From: Pleurodeles waltl
Taxonomy: Eukaryota > Chordata > Amphibia > Caudata > Salamandridae
DNA length: 64,000 bases
Direction of reading: 5' to 3'
NCBI RefSeq assembly: GCF_031143425.1
Contig: NC_090444.1
Span: forward strand, 1,317,701,324 to 1,317,765,323
This document shows, piece by piece, positions 32,330 to 46,176 of the stretch (position 1 is the first letter of the stretch; each line of letters starts with the position of its first letter). The notes below the pieces were generated by a model. That model saw only the letters and a program-made list of their open reading frames with translations, searched no databases and was not told the DNA's origin. Both the position numbers and the translations under genes were made by a program.

Positions 32330-35300
32330 TAGGGCGACAAAGCAAAAACAACAAGAAGTGATGGACGGAATGCTGAACATTGTCAAACACTCACCCCCAG
32401 TCACAGATCTGGGTTTAATCCATCGTTCTTTTGCTCACCATGCCACCCCAGTTTGGACCCAGCCATATGCAAATCAGTCTTGACCCTGTTCCTCATGGGA
32501 ACAGTCCAGCCCGAACTGCCAAGCCAGGTCCTCACTGGACCGGAAACAAGCATCCTAGGACCGGTTTCGGGGTTTCACCCCTCATCAGCCAGGATAGCTT
32601 GAATCCAGTGGCATGGGAAGCACGGGACCCACGTCTGGGCATACCCTTCCCACTTAGGGCGACAAAGCAAAAACAACAAGAAGTGATGGACGGAATGCTG
32701 AACATTGTCAAACACTCACCCCCAGTCACAGATCTGGGTTTAATCCATCGTTCTTTTGCTCACCATGCCACCCCAGTTTGGACCCAGCCATATGCAAATC
32801 AGTCTTGACCCTGTTCCTCATGGGAACAGTCCAGCCCGAACTGCCAAGCCAGGTCCTCACTGGACCGGAAACAAGCATCCTAGGACCGGTTTCGGGGTTT
32901 CACCCCTCATCAGCCAGGATAGCTTGAATCCAGTGGCATGGGAAGCACGGGACCCACGTCTGGGCATACCCTTCCCACTTAGGGCGACAAAGCAAAAACA
33001 ACAAGAAGTGATGGACGGAATGCTGAACATTGTCAAACACTCACCCCCAGTCACAGATCTGGGTTTAATCCATTGTTCTTTTGCTCACCATGCCACCCCA
33101 GTTTGGACCCAGCCATATGCAAATCAGTCTTGACCCTGTTCCTCATGGGAACAGTCCAGCCCGAACTGCCAAGCCAGGTCCTCACTGGACCGGAAACAAG
33201 CATCCTAGGACCGGTTTCGGGGTTTCACCCCTCATCAGCCAGGATAGCTTGAATCCAGTGGCATGGGAAGCACGGGACCCACGTCTGGGCATACCCTTCC
33301 CACTTAGGGCGACAAAGCAAAAACAACAAGAAGTGATGGACGGAATGCTGAACATTGTCAAACACTCACCCCCAGTCACAGATCTGGGTTTAATCCATCG
33401 TTCTTTTGCTCACCATGCCACCCCAGTTTGGACCCAGCCATATGCAAATCAGTCTTGACCCTGTTCCTCATGGGAACAGTCCAGCCCGAACTGCCAAGCC
33501 AGGTCCTCACTGGACCGGAAACAAGCATCCTAGGACCGGTTTCGGGGTTTCACCCCTCATCAGCCAGGATAGCTTGAATCCAGTGGCATGGGAAGCACGG
33601 GACCCACGTCTGGGCATACCCAGAAGTGATGGACGGAATGTTGAACATTGTCAAACACTCACCCCCAGTCACAGATCTGGGTTTAATCCATCGTTCTTTT
33701 GCTCACCATGCCACCCCAGTTTGGACCCAGCCATATGCAAATCAGTCTTGACCCTGTTCCTCATGGGAACAGTCCAGCCCGAACTGCCAAGCCAGGTCCT
33801 CACTGGACCGGAAACAAGCATCCTAGGACCGGTTTCGGGGTTTCACCCCTCATCAGCCAGGATAGCTTGAATCCAGTGGCATGGGAAGCACGGGACCCAC
33901 GTCTGGGCATACCCTTCCCACTTAGGGCGACAAAGCAAAAACAACAAGAAGTGATGGACGGAATGCTGAACATTGTCAAACACTCACCCCCAGTCACAGA
34001 TCTGGGTTTAATCCATCGTTCTTTTGCTCACCATGCCACCCCAGTTTGGACCCAGCCATATGCAAATCAGTCTTGACCCTGTTCCTCATGGGAACAGTCC
34101 AGCCCGAACTGCCAAGCCAGGTCCTCACTGGACCGGAAACAAGCATCCTAGGACCGGTTTCGGGGTTTCACCCCTCATCAGCCAGGATAGCTTGAATCCA
34201 GTGGCATGGGAAGCACGGGACCCACGTCTGGGCATACCCTTCCCACTTAGGGCGACAAAGCAAAAACAACAAGAAGTGATGGACGGAATGCTGAACATTG
34301 TCAAACACTCACCCCCAGTCACAGATCTGGGTTTAATCCATCGTTCTTTTGCTCACCATGCCACCCCAGTTTGGACCCAGCCATATGCAAATCAGTCTTG
34401 ACCCTGTTCCTCATGGGAACAGTCCAGCCCGAACTGCCAAGCCAGGTCCTCACTGGACCGGAAACAAGCATCCTAGGACCGGTTTCGGGGTTTCACCCCT
34501 CATCAGCCAGGATAGCTTGAATCCAGTGGCATGGGAAGCACGGGACCCACGTCTGGGCATACCCTTCCCACTTAGGGCGACAAAGCAAAAACAACAAGAA
34601 GTGATGGACGGAATGCTGAACATTGTCAAACACTCACCCCCAGTCACAGATCTGGGTTTAATCCATCGTTCTTTTGCTCACCATGCCACCCCAGTTTGGA
34701 CCCAGCCATATGCAAATCAGTCTTGACCCTGTTCCTCATGGGAACAGTCCAGCCCGAACTGCCAAGCCAGGTCCTCACTGGACCGGAAACAAGCATCCTA
34801 GGACCGGTTTCGGGGTTTCACCCCTCATCAGCCAGGATAGCTTGAATCCAGTGGCATGGGAAGCACGGGACCCACGTCTGGGCATACCCTTCCCACTTAG
34901 GGCGACAAAGCAAAAACAACAAGAAGTGATGGACGGAATGCTGAACATTGTCAAACACTCACCCCCAGTCACAGATCTGGGTTTAATCCATCGTTCTTTT
35001 GCTCACCATGCCACCCCAGTTTGGACCCAGCCATATGCAAATCAGTCTTGACCCTGTTCCTCATGGGAACAGTCCAGCCCGAACTGCCAAGCCAGGTCCT
35101 CACTGGACCGGAAACAAGCATCCTAGGACCGGTTTCGGGGTTTCACCCCTCATCAGCCAGGATAGCTTGAATCCAGTGGCATGGGAAGCACGGGACCCAC
35201 GTCTGGGCATACTCTTCCCACTTAGGGCGACAAAGCAAAAACAACAAGAAGTGATGGACGGAATGCTGAACATTGTCAAACACTCACCCCCAGTCACAGA

Positions 35301-38300
35301 TCTGGGTTTAATCCATCGTTCTTTTGCTCACCATGCCACCCCAGTTTGGACCCAGCCATATGCAAATCAGTCTTCACCCTGTTCCTCATGGGAACAGTCC
35401 AGCCCGAACTGCCAAGCCAGGTCCTCACTGGACCGGAAACAAGCATCCTAGGACCGGTTTCGGGGTTTCACCCCTCATCAGCCAGGATAGCTTGAATCCA
35501 GTGGCATGGGAAGCACGGGACCCACGTCTGGGCATACCCTTCCCACTTAGGGCGACAAAGCAAAAACAACAAGAAGTGATGGACGGAATGCTGAACATTG
35601 TCAAACACTCACCCCCAGTCACAGATCTGGGTTTAATCCATCGTTCTTTTGCTCACCATGCCACCCCAGTTTGGACCCAGCCATATGCAAATCAGTCTTG
35701 ACCCTGTTCCTCATGGGAACAGTCCAGCCCGAACTGCCAAGCCAGGTCCTCACTGGACCGGAAACAAGCATCCTAGAACCGGTTTCGGGGTTTCACCCCT
35801 CATCAGCCAGGATAGCTTGAATCCAGTGGCATGGGAAGCATGGGAAGCACGGGACCCACGTCTGGGCATACCCTTCCCACTTAGGGCGACAAAGCAAAAA
35901 CAACAAGAAGTGATGGACGGAATGCTGAACATTGTCAAACACTCACCCCCAGTCACAGATCTGGGTTTAATCCATCGTTCTTTTGCTCACCATGCCACCC
36001 CAGTTTGGACCCAGCCATATGCAAATCAGTCTTGACCCTGTTCCTCATGGGAACAGTCCAGCCCGAACTGCCAAGCCAGGTCCTCACTGGACCGGAAACA
36101 AGCATCCTAGGACCGGTTTCGGGGTTTCACCCCTCATCAGCCAGGATAGCTTGAATCCAGTGGCATGGGAAGCACGGGACCCACGTCTGGGCATACCCTT
36201 CCCACTTAGGGCGACAAAGCAAAAACAACAAGAAGTGATGGACGGAATGCTGAACATTGTCAAACACTCACCCCCAGTCACAGATCTGGGTTTAATCCAT
36301 CGTTCTTTTGCTCACCATGCCACCCCAGTTTGGACCCAGCCATATGCAAATCAGTCTTGACCCTGTTCCTCATGGGAACAGTCCAGCCCGAACTGCCAAG
36401 CCAGGTCCTCACTGGACCGGAAACAAGCATCCTAGGACCGGTTTCGGGGTTTCACCCCTCATCAGCCAGGATAGCTTGAATCCAGTGGCATGGGAAGCAC
36501 GGGACCCACGTCTGGGCATACCCTTCCCACTTAGGGCGACAAAGCAAAAACAACAAGAAGTGATGGACGGAATGCTGAACATTGTCAAACACTCACCCCC
36601 AGTCACAGATCTGGGTTTAATCCATCGTTCTTTTGCTCACCATGCCACCCCAGTTTGGACCCAGCCATATGCAAATCAGTCTTGACCCTGTTCCTCATGG
36701 GAACAGTCCAGCCCGAACTGCCAAGCCAGGTCCTCACTGGACCGGAAACAAGCATCCTAGGACCGGTTTCGGGGTTTCACCCCTCATCAGCAAGGATAGC
36801 TTGAATCCAGTGGCATGGGAAGCACGGGACCCACGTCTGGGCATACCCAGAAGTGATGGACGGAATGTTGAACATTGTCAAACACTCACCCCCAGTCACA
36901 GATCTGGGTTTAATCCATCGTTCTTTTGCTCACCATGCCACCCCAGTTTGGACCCAGCCATATGCAAATCAGTCTTGACCCTGTTCCTCATGGGAACAGT
37001 CCAGCCCGAACTGCCAAGCCAGGTCCTCACTGGACCGGAAACAAGCATCCTAGGACCGGTTTCGGGGTTTCACCCCTCATCAGCCAGGATAGCTTGAATC
37101 CAGTGGCATGGGAAGCACGGGACCCACGTCTGGGCATACCCTTCCCACTTAGGGCGACAAAGCAAAAACAACAAGAAGTGATGGACGGAATGCTGAACAT
37201 TGTCAAACACTCACCCCCAGTCACAGATCTGGGTTTAATCCATCGTTCTTTTGCTCACCATGCCACCCCAGTTTGGACCCAGCCATATGCAAATCAGTCT
37301 TGACCCTGTTCCTCATGGGAACAGTCCAGCCCGAACTGCCAAGCCAGGTCCTCACTGGACCGGAAACAAGCATCCTAGGACCGGTTTCGGGGTTTCACCC
37401 CTCATCAGCCAGGATAGCTTGAATCCAGTGGCATGGGAAGCACGGGACCCACGTCTGGGCATACCCTTCCCACTTAGGGCGACAAAGCAAAAACAACAAG
37501 AAGTGATGGACGGAATGCTGAACATTGTCAAACACTCACCCCCAGTCACAGATCTGGGTTTAATCCATCGTTCTTTTGCTCACCATGCCACCCCAGTTTG
37601 GACCCAGCCATATGCAAATCAGTCTTGACCCTGTTCCTCATGGGAACAGTCCAGCCCGAACTGCCAAGCCAGGTCCTCACTGGACCGGAAACAAGCATCC
37701 TAGGACCGGTTTCGGGGTTTCACCCCTCATCAGCCAGGATAGCTTGAATCCAGTGGCATGGGAAGCACAGGACCCACGTCTGGGCATACCCTTCCCACTT
37801 AGGGCGACAAAGCAAAAACAACAAGAAGTGATGGACGGAATGCTGAACATTGTCAAACACTCACCCCCAGTCACAGATCTGGGTTTAATCCATCGTTCTT
37901 TTGCTCACCATGCCACCCCAGTTTGGACCCAGCCATATGCAAATCAGTCTTGACCCTGTTCCTCATGGGAACAGTCCAGCCCGAACTGCCAAGCCAGGTC
38001 CTCACTGGACCGGAAACAAGCATCCTAGGACCGGTTTCGGGGTTTCACCCCTCATCAGCCAGGATAGCTTGAATCCAGTGGCATGGGAAGCACGGGACCC
38101 ACGTCTGGGCATACCCTTCCCACTTAGGGCGACAAAGCAAAAACAACAAGAAGTGATGGACGGAATGCTGAACATTGTCAAACACTCACCCCCAGTCACA
38201 GATCTGGGTTTAATCCATCGTTCTTTTGCTCACCATGCCACCCCAGTTTGGACCCAGCCATATGCAAATCAGTCTTGACCCTGTTCCTCATGGGAACAGT

Positions 38301-41300
38301 CCAGCCCGAACTGCCAAGCCAGGTCCTCACTGGACCGGAAACAAGCATCCTAGGACCGGTTTCAGGGTTTCACCCCTCATCAGCCAGGATAGCTTGAATC
38401 CAGTGGCATGGGAAGCACGGGACCCACGTCTGGGCATACCCTTCCCACTTAGGGCGACAAAGCAAAAACAACAAGAAGTGATGGACGGAATGCTGAACAT
38501 TGTCAAACACTCACCCCCAGTCACAGATCTGGGTTTAATCCATCGTTCTTTTGCTCACCATGCCACCCCAGTTTGAACCCAGCCATATGCAAATCAGTCT
38601 TGACCCTGTTCCTCATGGGAACAGTCCAGCCCGAACTGCCAAGCCAGGTCCTCACTGGACCGGAAACAAGCATCCTAGGACCGGTTTCGGGGTTTCACCC
38701 CTCATCAGCCAGGATAGCTTGAATCCAGTGGCATGGGAAGCACGGGACCCACGTCTGGGCATACCCTTCCCACTTAGGGCGACAAAGCAAAAACAACAAG
38801 AAGTGATGGACGGAATGCTGAACATTGTCAAACACTCACCCCCAGTCACAGATCTGGGTTTAATCCATCGTTCTTTTGCTCACCATGCCACCCCAGTTTG
38901 GACCCAGCCATATGCAAATCAGTCTTGACCCTGTTCCTCATGGGAACAGTCCAGCCCGAACTGCCAAGCCAGGTCCTCACTGGACCGGAAACAAGCATCC
39001 TAGGACCGGTTTCGGGGTTTCACCCCTCATCAGCCAGGATAGCTTGAATCCAGTGGCATGGGAAGCACGGGACCCACGTCTGGGCATACCCTTCCCACTT
39101 AGGGCGACAAAGCAAAAACAACAAGAAGTGATGGACGGAATGCTGAACATTGTCAAACACTCACCCCCAGTCACAGATCTGGGTTTAATCCATCGTTCTT
39201 TTGCTCACCATGCCACCCCAGTTTGGACCCAGCCATATGCAAATCAGTCTTGACCCTGTTCCTCATGGGAACAGTCCAGCCCGAACTGCCAAGCCAGGTC
39301 CTCACTGGACCGGAAACAAGCATCCTAGGACCGGTTTCGGGGTTTCACCCCTCATCAGCCAGGATAGCTTGAATCCAGTGGCATGGGAAGCACGGGAGCC
39401 ACGTCTGGGCATACCCTTCCCACTTAGGGCAACAAAGCAAAAACAACAAGAAGTGATGGACGGAATGCTGAACATTGTCAAACACTCACCCCCAGTCACA
39501 GATCTGGGTTTAATCCATCGTTCTTTTGCTCACCATGCCACCCCAGTTTGGACCCAGCCATATGCAAATCAGTCTTGACCCTGTTCCTCATGGGAACAGT
39601 CCAGCCCGAACTGCCAAGCCAGGTCCTCACTGGACCGGAAACAAGCATCCTAGGACCGGTTTCGGGGTTTCACCCCTCATCAGCCAGGATAGCTTGAATC
39701 CAGTGGCATGGGAAGCACGGGACCCACGTCTGGGCATACCCTTCCCACTTAGGGCGACAAAGTAAAAACAACAAGAAGTGATGGACGGAATGCTGAACAT
39801 TGTCAAACACTCACCCCCAGTCACAGATCTGGGTTTAATCCATCGTTCTTTTGCTCACTATGCCACCCCAGTTTGGACCCAGCCATATGCAAATCAGTCT
39901 TGACCCTGTTCCTCATGGGAACAGTCCAGCCCGAACTGCCAAGCCAGGTCCTCACTGGACCGGAAACAAGCATCCTAGGACCGGTTTCGGGGTTTCACCC
40001 CTCATCAGCCAGGATAGCTTGAATCCAGTGGCATGGGAAGCACGGGACCCACGTCTGGGCATACCCTTCCCACTTAGGGCGACAAAGCAAAAACAACAAG
40101 AAGTGATGGACGGAATGCTGAACATTGTCAAACACTCACCCCCAGTCACAGATCTGGGTTTAATCCATCGTTCTTTTGCTCACCATGCCACCCCAGTTTG
40201 GACCCAGCCATATGCAAATCAGTCTTGACCCTGTTCCTCATGGGAACAGTCCAGCCCGAACTGCCAAGCCAGGTCCTCACTGGACCGGAAACAAGCATCC
40301 TAGGACCGGTTTCGGGGTTTCACCCCTCATCAGCCAGGATAGCTTGAATCCAGTGGCATGGGAAGCACGGGACCCACGTCTGGGCATACCCTTCCCACTT
40401 AGGGCGACAAAGCAAAAACAACAAGAAGTGATGGACGGAATGCTGAACATTGTCAAACACTCACCCCCAGTCACAGATCTGGGTTTAATCCATCGTTCTT
40501 TTGCTCACCATGCCACCCCAGTTTGGACCCAGCCATATGCAAATCAGTCTTGACCCTGTTCCTCATGGGAACAGTCCAGCCCGAACTGCCAAGCCAGGTC
40601 CTCACTGGACCGGAAACAAGCATCCTAGGACCGGTTTCGGGGTTTCACCCCTCATCAGCCAGGATAGCTTGAATCCAGTGGCATGGGAAGCACGGGACCC
40701 ACGTCTGGGCATACCCTTCCCACTTAGGGCGACAAAGCAAAAACAACAAGAAGTGATGGACGGAATGCTGAACATTGTCAAACACTCACCCCCAGTCACA
40801 GATCTGGGTTTAATCCATCGTTCTTTTGCTCACCATGCCACCCCAGTTTGGACCCAGCCATATGCAAATCAGTCTTGACCCTGTTCCTCATGGGAACAGT
40901 CCAGCCCGAACTGCCAAGCCAGGTCCTCACTGGACCGGAAACAAGCATCCTAGGACCGGTTTCGGGGTTTCACCCCTCATCAGCCAGGATAGCTTGAATC
41001 CAGTGGCATGGGAAGCACGGGACCCACGTCTGGGCATACCCTTCCCACTTAGGGCGACAAAGCAAAAACAACAAGAAGTGATGGACGGAATGCTGAACAT
41101 TGTCAAACACTCACCCCCAGTCACAGATCTGGGTTTAATCCATCGTTCTTTTGCTCACCATGCCACCCCAGTTTGGACCCAGCCATATGCAAATCAGTCT
41201 TGACCCTGTTCCTCATGGGAACAGTCCAGCCCGAACTGCCAAGCCAGGTCCTCACTGGACCGGAAACAAGCATCCTAGGACCGGTTTCGGGGTTTCACCC

Positions 41301-44300
41301 CTCATCAGCCAGGATAGCTTGAATCCAGTGGCATGGGAAGCACGGGACCCACGTCTGGGCATACCCTTCCCACTTAGGGCGACAAAGCAAAAACAACAAG
41401 AAGTGATGGACGGAATGCTGAACATTGTCAAACACTCACCCCCAGTCACAGATCTGGGTTTAATCCATCGTTCTTTTGCTCACCATGCCACCCCAGTTTG
41501 GACCCAGCCATATGCAAATCAGTCTTGACCCTGTTCCTCATGGGAACAGTCCAGCCCGAACTGCCAAGCCAGGTCCTCACTGGACCGGAAACAAGCATCC
41601 TAGGACCGGTTTCGGGGTTTCACCCCTCATCAGCCAGGATAGCTTGAATCCAGTGGCATGGGAAGCACGGGACCCACGTCTGGGCATACCCAGAAGTGAT
41701 GGACGGAATGTTGAACATTGTCAAACACTCACCCCCAGTCACAGATCTGGGTTTAATCCATCGTTCTTTTGCTCACCATGCCACCCCAGTTTGGACCCAG
41801 CCATATGCAAATCAGTCTTGACCCTGTTCCTCATGGGAACAGTCCAGCCCGAACTGCCAAGCCAGGTCCTCACTGGACCGGAAACAAGCATCCTAGGACC
41901 GGTTTCGGGGTTTCACCCCTCATCAGCCAGGATAGCTTGAATCCAGTGGCATGGGAAGCACGGGACCCACGTCTGGGCATACCCTTCCCACTTAGGGCGA
42001 CAAAGCAAAAACAACAAGAAGTGATGGACGGAATGCTGAACATTGTCAAACACTCACCCCCAGTCACAGATCTGGGTTTAATCCATCGTTCTTTTGCTCA
42101 CCATGCCACCCCAGTTTGGACCCAGCCATATGCAAATCAGTCTTGACCCTGTTCCTCATGGGAACAGTCCAGCCCGAACTGCCAAGCCAGGTCCTCACTG
42201 GACCGGAAACAAGCATCCTAGGACCGGTTTCGGGGTTTCACCCCTCATCAGCCAGGATAGCTTGAATCCAGTGGCATGGGAAGCACGGGACCCACGTCTG
42301 GGCATACCCTTCCCACTTAGGGCGACAAAGCAAAAACAACAAGAAGTGATGGACGGAATGCTGAACATTGTCAAACACTCACCCCCAGTCACAGATCTGG
42401 GTTTAATCCATCGTTCTTTTGCTCACCATGCCACCCCAGTTTGGACCCAGCCATATGCAAATCAGTCTTGACCCTGTTCCTCATGGGAACAGTCCAGCCC
42501 GAACTGCCAAGCCAGGTCCTCACTGGACCGGAAACAAGCATCCTAGGACCGGTTTCGGGGTTTCACCCCTCATCAGCCAGGATAGCTTGAATCCAGTGGC
42601 ATGGGAAGCACGGGACCCACGTCTGGGCATACCCTTCCCACTTAGGGCGACAAAGCAAAAACAACAAGAAGTGATGGACGGAATGCTGAACATTGTCAAA
42701 CACTCACCCCCAGTCACAGATCTGGGTTTAATCCATCGTTCTTTTGCTCACCATGCCACCCCAGTTTGGACCCAGCCATATGCAAATCAGTCTTGACCCT
42801 GTTCCTCATGGGAACAGTCCAGCCCGAACTGCCAAGCCAGGTCCTCACTGGACCGGAAACAAGCATCCTAGGACCGGTTTCGGGGTTTCACCCCTCATCA
42901 GCCAGGATAGCTTGAATCCAGTGGCATGGGAAGCACGGGACCCACGTCTGGGCATACCCTTCCCACTTAGGGCGACAAAGCAAAAACAACAAGAAGTGAT
43001 GGACGGAATGCTGAACATTGTCAAACACTCACCCCCAGTCACAGATCTGGGTTTAATCCATCGTTCTTTTGCTCACCATGCCACCCCAGTTTGGACCCAG
43101 CCATATGCAAATCAGTCTTGACCCTGTTCCTCATGGGAACAGTCCAGCCCGAACTGCCAAGCCAGGTCCTCACTGGACCGGAAACAAGCATCCTAGGACC
43201 GGTTTCGGGGTTTCACCCCTCATCAGCCAGGATAGCTTGAATCCAGTGGCATGGGAAGCACGGGACCCACGTCTGGGCATACTCTTCCCACTTAGGGCGA
43301 CAAAGCAAAAACAACAAGAAGTGATGGACGGAATGCTGAACATTGTCAAACACTCACCCCCAGTCACAGATCTGGGTTTAATCCATCGTTCTTTTGCTCA
43401 CCATGCCACCCCAGGTTGGACCCAGCCATATGCAAATCAGTCTTCACCCTGTTCCTCATGGGAACAGTCCAGCCCGAACTGCCAAGCCAGGTCCTCACTG
43501 GACCGGAAACAAGCATCCTAGGACCGGTTTCGGGGTTTCACCCCTCATCAGCCAGGATAGCTTGAATCCAGTGGCATGGGAAGCACGGGACCCACGTCTG
43601 GGCATACCCTTCCCACTTAGGGCGACAAAGCAAAAACAACAAGAAGTGATGGACGGAATGCTGAACATTGTCAAACACTCACCCCCAGTCACAGATCTGG
43701 GTTTAATCCATCGTTCTTTTGCTCACCATGCCACCCCAGTTTGGACCCAGCCATATGCAAATCAGTCTTGACCCTGTTCCTCATGGGAACAGTCCAGCCC
43801 GAACTGCCAAGCCAGGTCCTCACTGGACCGGAAACAAGCATCCTAGGACCGGTTTCGGGGTTTCACCCCTCATCAGCCAGGATAGCTTGAATCCAGTGGC
43901 ATGGGAAGCACGGGACCCACGTCTGGGCATACCCTTCCCACTTAGGGCGACAAAGCAAAAACAACAAGAAGTGATGGACGGAATGCTGAACATTGTCAAA
44001 CACTCACCCCCAGTCACAGATCTGGGTTTAATCCATCGTTCTTTTGCTCACCATGCCACCCCAGTTTGGACCCAGCCATATGCAAATCAGTCTTGACCCT
44101 GTTCCTCATGGGAACAGTCCAGCCCGAACTGCCAAGCCAGGTCCTCACTGGACCGGAAACAAGCATCCTAGGACCGGTTTCGGGGTTTCACCCCTCATCA
44201 GCCAGGATAGCTTGAATCCAGTGGCATGGGAAGCACGGGACCCACGTCTGGGCATACCCTTCCCACTTAGGGCGACAAAGCAAAAACAACAAGAAGTGAT

Positions 44301-44549
44301 GGACGGAATGCTGAACATTGTCAAACACTCACCCCCAGTCACAGATCTGGGTTTAATCCATCGTTCTTTTGCTCACCATGCCACCCCAGTTTGGACCCAG
44401 CCATATGCAAATCAGTCTTGACCCTGTTCCTCATGGGAACAGTCCAGCCCGAACTGCCAAGCCAGGTCCTCACTGGACCGGAAACAAGCATCCTAGGACC
44501 GGTTTCGGGGTTTCACCCCTCATCAGCCAGGATAGCTTGAATCCAGTGG
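32330..44549. repeat. 325-bp satellite array, 38 copies
   Basis: Head-to-tail copies nearly identical in sequence. Spacing is 325 bp except three of 293 bp (starting near 33407, 36634 and 41477) and one of 334 bp (near 35650, a 9-bp duplication of CATGGGAAG). The 32-bp deletion in the three short units is the same and always comes with a C-to-T change (AATGTTGAAC). The array replaces nothing in ERV-B env; CATTGTTTCTTCT occurs on both sides (32317-32329, 44550-44562). The 125-codon frames in each unit cannot run through because 325 is not divisible by three. Confidence 0.97.
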
Positions 44550-44562
44550 CATTGTTTCTTCT

Positions 44563-45718
44563 GCCATAGACATTATTATACAAACAGATATGTCTTCCTT
44601 ACAACACGGAAAGAGTCAGCTAAGGTCCATTATGCAGTTGTATTGGACACTTCAAACACTCAAGGCAGGTCGCGTTCCCTGGCAGCATGTCAGTGCAAGG
44701 GAAATATTTTCTTCCTTTAATTTAATGCGACAGCAACAACTAATGGCTAAGAAAGAAGCAACTTATATCATGTTAAACATCGAGAAATTAGAAAAATTGC
44801 CTTTTACTGTGGCCGAAATACCGTCTGCTTAATGGTTAATACATGGGGTCATCAATCTGCCTATTTCCACACTACAATTAACCTCTTGTTTAAAACACAT
44901 TCCGGTAGGCAGATATGAAAGGCTGGGAGATAGTTACATCCATGAGGTGTGGGAGCTTCCCTTCTCGTACAAATGTCTCAGTGGCATGAAAGAGGTCTTT
45001 CTTAGCGGTAGTGAATGCGAGACTTCAGTCAGCCATTCAATGGTTTGTAAACAGATGTCCTTGCATGGGGCATTTAACGCGTCTGCAGCAAATTTAGCTT
45101 GTTTTCTGAAGGGAGTTCCTGTCCCCTTGATTAGACCTACGTTCCAAGTGCTTTCAAACAGCAGCTATGTTCTCCTCTATGGTGAAGACTGTTGTCGGAT
45201 GCGAGCCGGAATAGTTTATGTTGTTTCGGTCTCTAAGATTGTTACATGCTGCAGGAATGTACTGTTTCCTCCACTAAAATAAAAGAGGTAGCAGATATTA
45301 GGCCTCACATTGCTACTTCTAATGTAAATTTTGACAAGTTGAGCAGACTCGAGGCTTTATTGTTTCAAAAGCATGTGGCCTTACATCTGCACGCGAGACC
45401 TACATACTTCAGGTGGCAAGGTCATCAGCAGAGATACAGTCCATTTTAAATACTAACTTTCCAAGGCACTTTGGTGAACTCGAGGGACGGATATTTAATG
45501 CGTCCAGTACTACTGGCATTACAATTTTTTTTAAGGCTGTTGGTTCTGGTTTTGTTCACACCTTCTCCTCCATATTTGGTTTGATACCATCAGCCATTCA
45601 TTCAATTTTCTCCAGTATTTTCAGGGGATTTCCGATAACTTTGGCTATAATTACTGGCATTTTACTGTTGCTATTGTTTTATGCGCAATGGCTGTCCCGC
45701 TGCGACAACGAGGAATGA
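44563..45718 (+). pseudogene. env: ERV-B env, 3' part: transmembrane subunit
   Basis: The first open piece (to 44832) is a helical segment with a Gln-rich heptad-like region (LRSIMQLYWTLQTLK ... MRQQQLMAKKEA). A frameshift leads to a Cys-rich ectodomain region (44947-45282) and another to 45413-45718, which ends with a long hydrophobic anchor (ITLAIITGILLLLLFYAQW) and a short cytoplasmic tail (SRCDNEE). The large ectodomain and long anchor suit a foamy-like transmembrane subunit. Frames break at about 44830 and 45280-45410. The reading frame at 31723 is compatible with the one here, so env was continuous before the insertions. Confidence 0.7.
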
Positions 45719-46176
45719 AGGCGCTCCCATCAGCACAGCTGTGTTGTGAACGCATGATGCAGTATTTTGGAGCAACACTCCTGGAGCAATTGGAGTGTGA
45801 CTGGTCCTTGTCATTCAAACCGGTTTTGCATTGTTTGCAGCCTGTGTTTCGGTGCCTCTGGTGCTCTTATGAATACGCACTGGAAATCTGTCTTTCTATG
45901 CAGCGCGTACTTTCATTGGACGCTGATCTGTTGATGTTCTCACTGAGGGCTTATTACCAGACATGCGAGTTGAGGGTGTGTTTGTTACACGAAGCTACCT
46001 ATGAGTTGCCCTTCTTGGAGGATGTGGCTCTTGACTCATCATTGGGCACACCACAGAATGCTGCCTTGGCTGAGGCTATGGAACACGACTGCTCCTTGGT
46101 ACTTCTTGGCGGTACCCTTTCATTTTTAACACCTGTCAAGGTGGACGATTTCCTGTCCTCTATGGTCCTGGAATAG
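45688..46176 (+). CDS. Intact accessory ORF between env and 3' LTR (162 aa)
   Basis: ATG at 45688 to TAG at 46176 without interruption. It overlaps the end of env by 31 bp in another frame. The product has 10 cysteines, mostly in residues 19-100 (CC, CLWC, ICLS, CELRVC), many leucines, and an acidic C-terminus (DDFLSSMVLE). No transmembrane segment or signal peptide is evident. Foamy viruses carry their transactivator and accessory genes in exactly this position, but I see no sequence match to those, so the role is inferred from position only. It is striking that it stayed open while every other ERV-B gene broke; chance survival is possible. Confidence 0.6.
   Translation: MAVPLRQRGMKALPSAQLCCERMMQYFGATLLEQLECDWSLSFKPVLHCLQPVFRCLWCSYEYALEICLSMQRVLSLDADLLMFSLRAYYQTCELRVCLLHEATYELPFLEDVALDSSLGTPQNAALAEAMEHDCSLVLLGGTLSFLTPVKVDDFLSSMVLE

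Noticed and set aside
32330..44549. 125-codon and 65-codon open frames in each satellite unit, possibly a repeated gene family
   Set aside because: They exist only because the unit is repeated; no domain, no start context, and unit length not divisible by three.
32330..44549. CENP-B box in the satellite
   Set aside because: TTTCGGGGTTTCACCCC looks similar, but the A and CGGG positions of the box do not fit on either strand.
32330..44549. CRISPR-like array
   Set aside because: The whole 325-bp unit is repeated with no unique spacers, and the DNA is eukaryotic.
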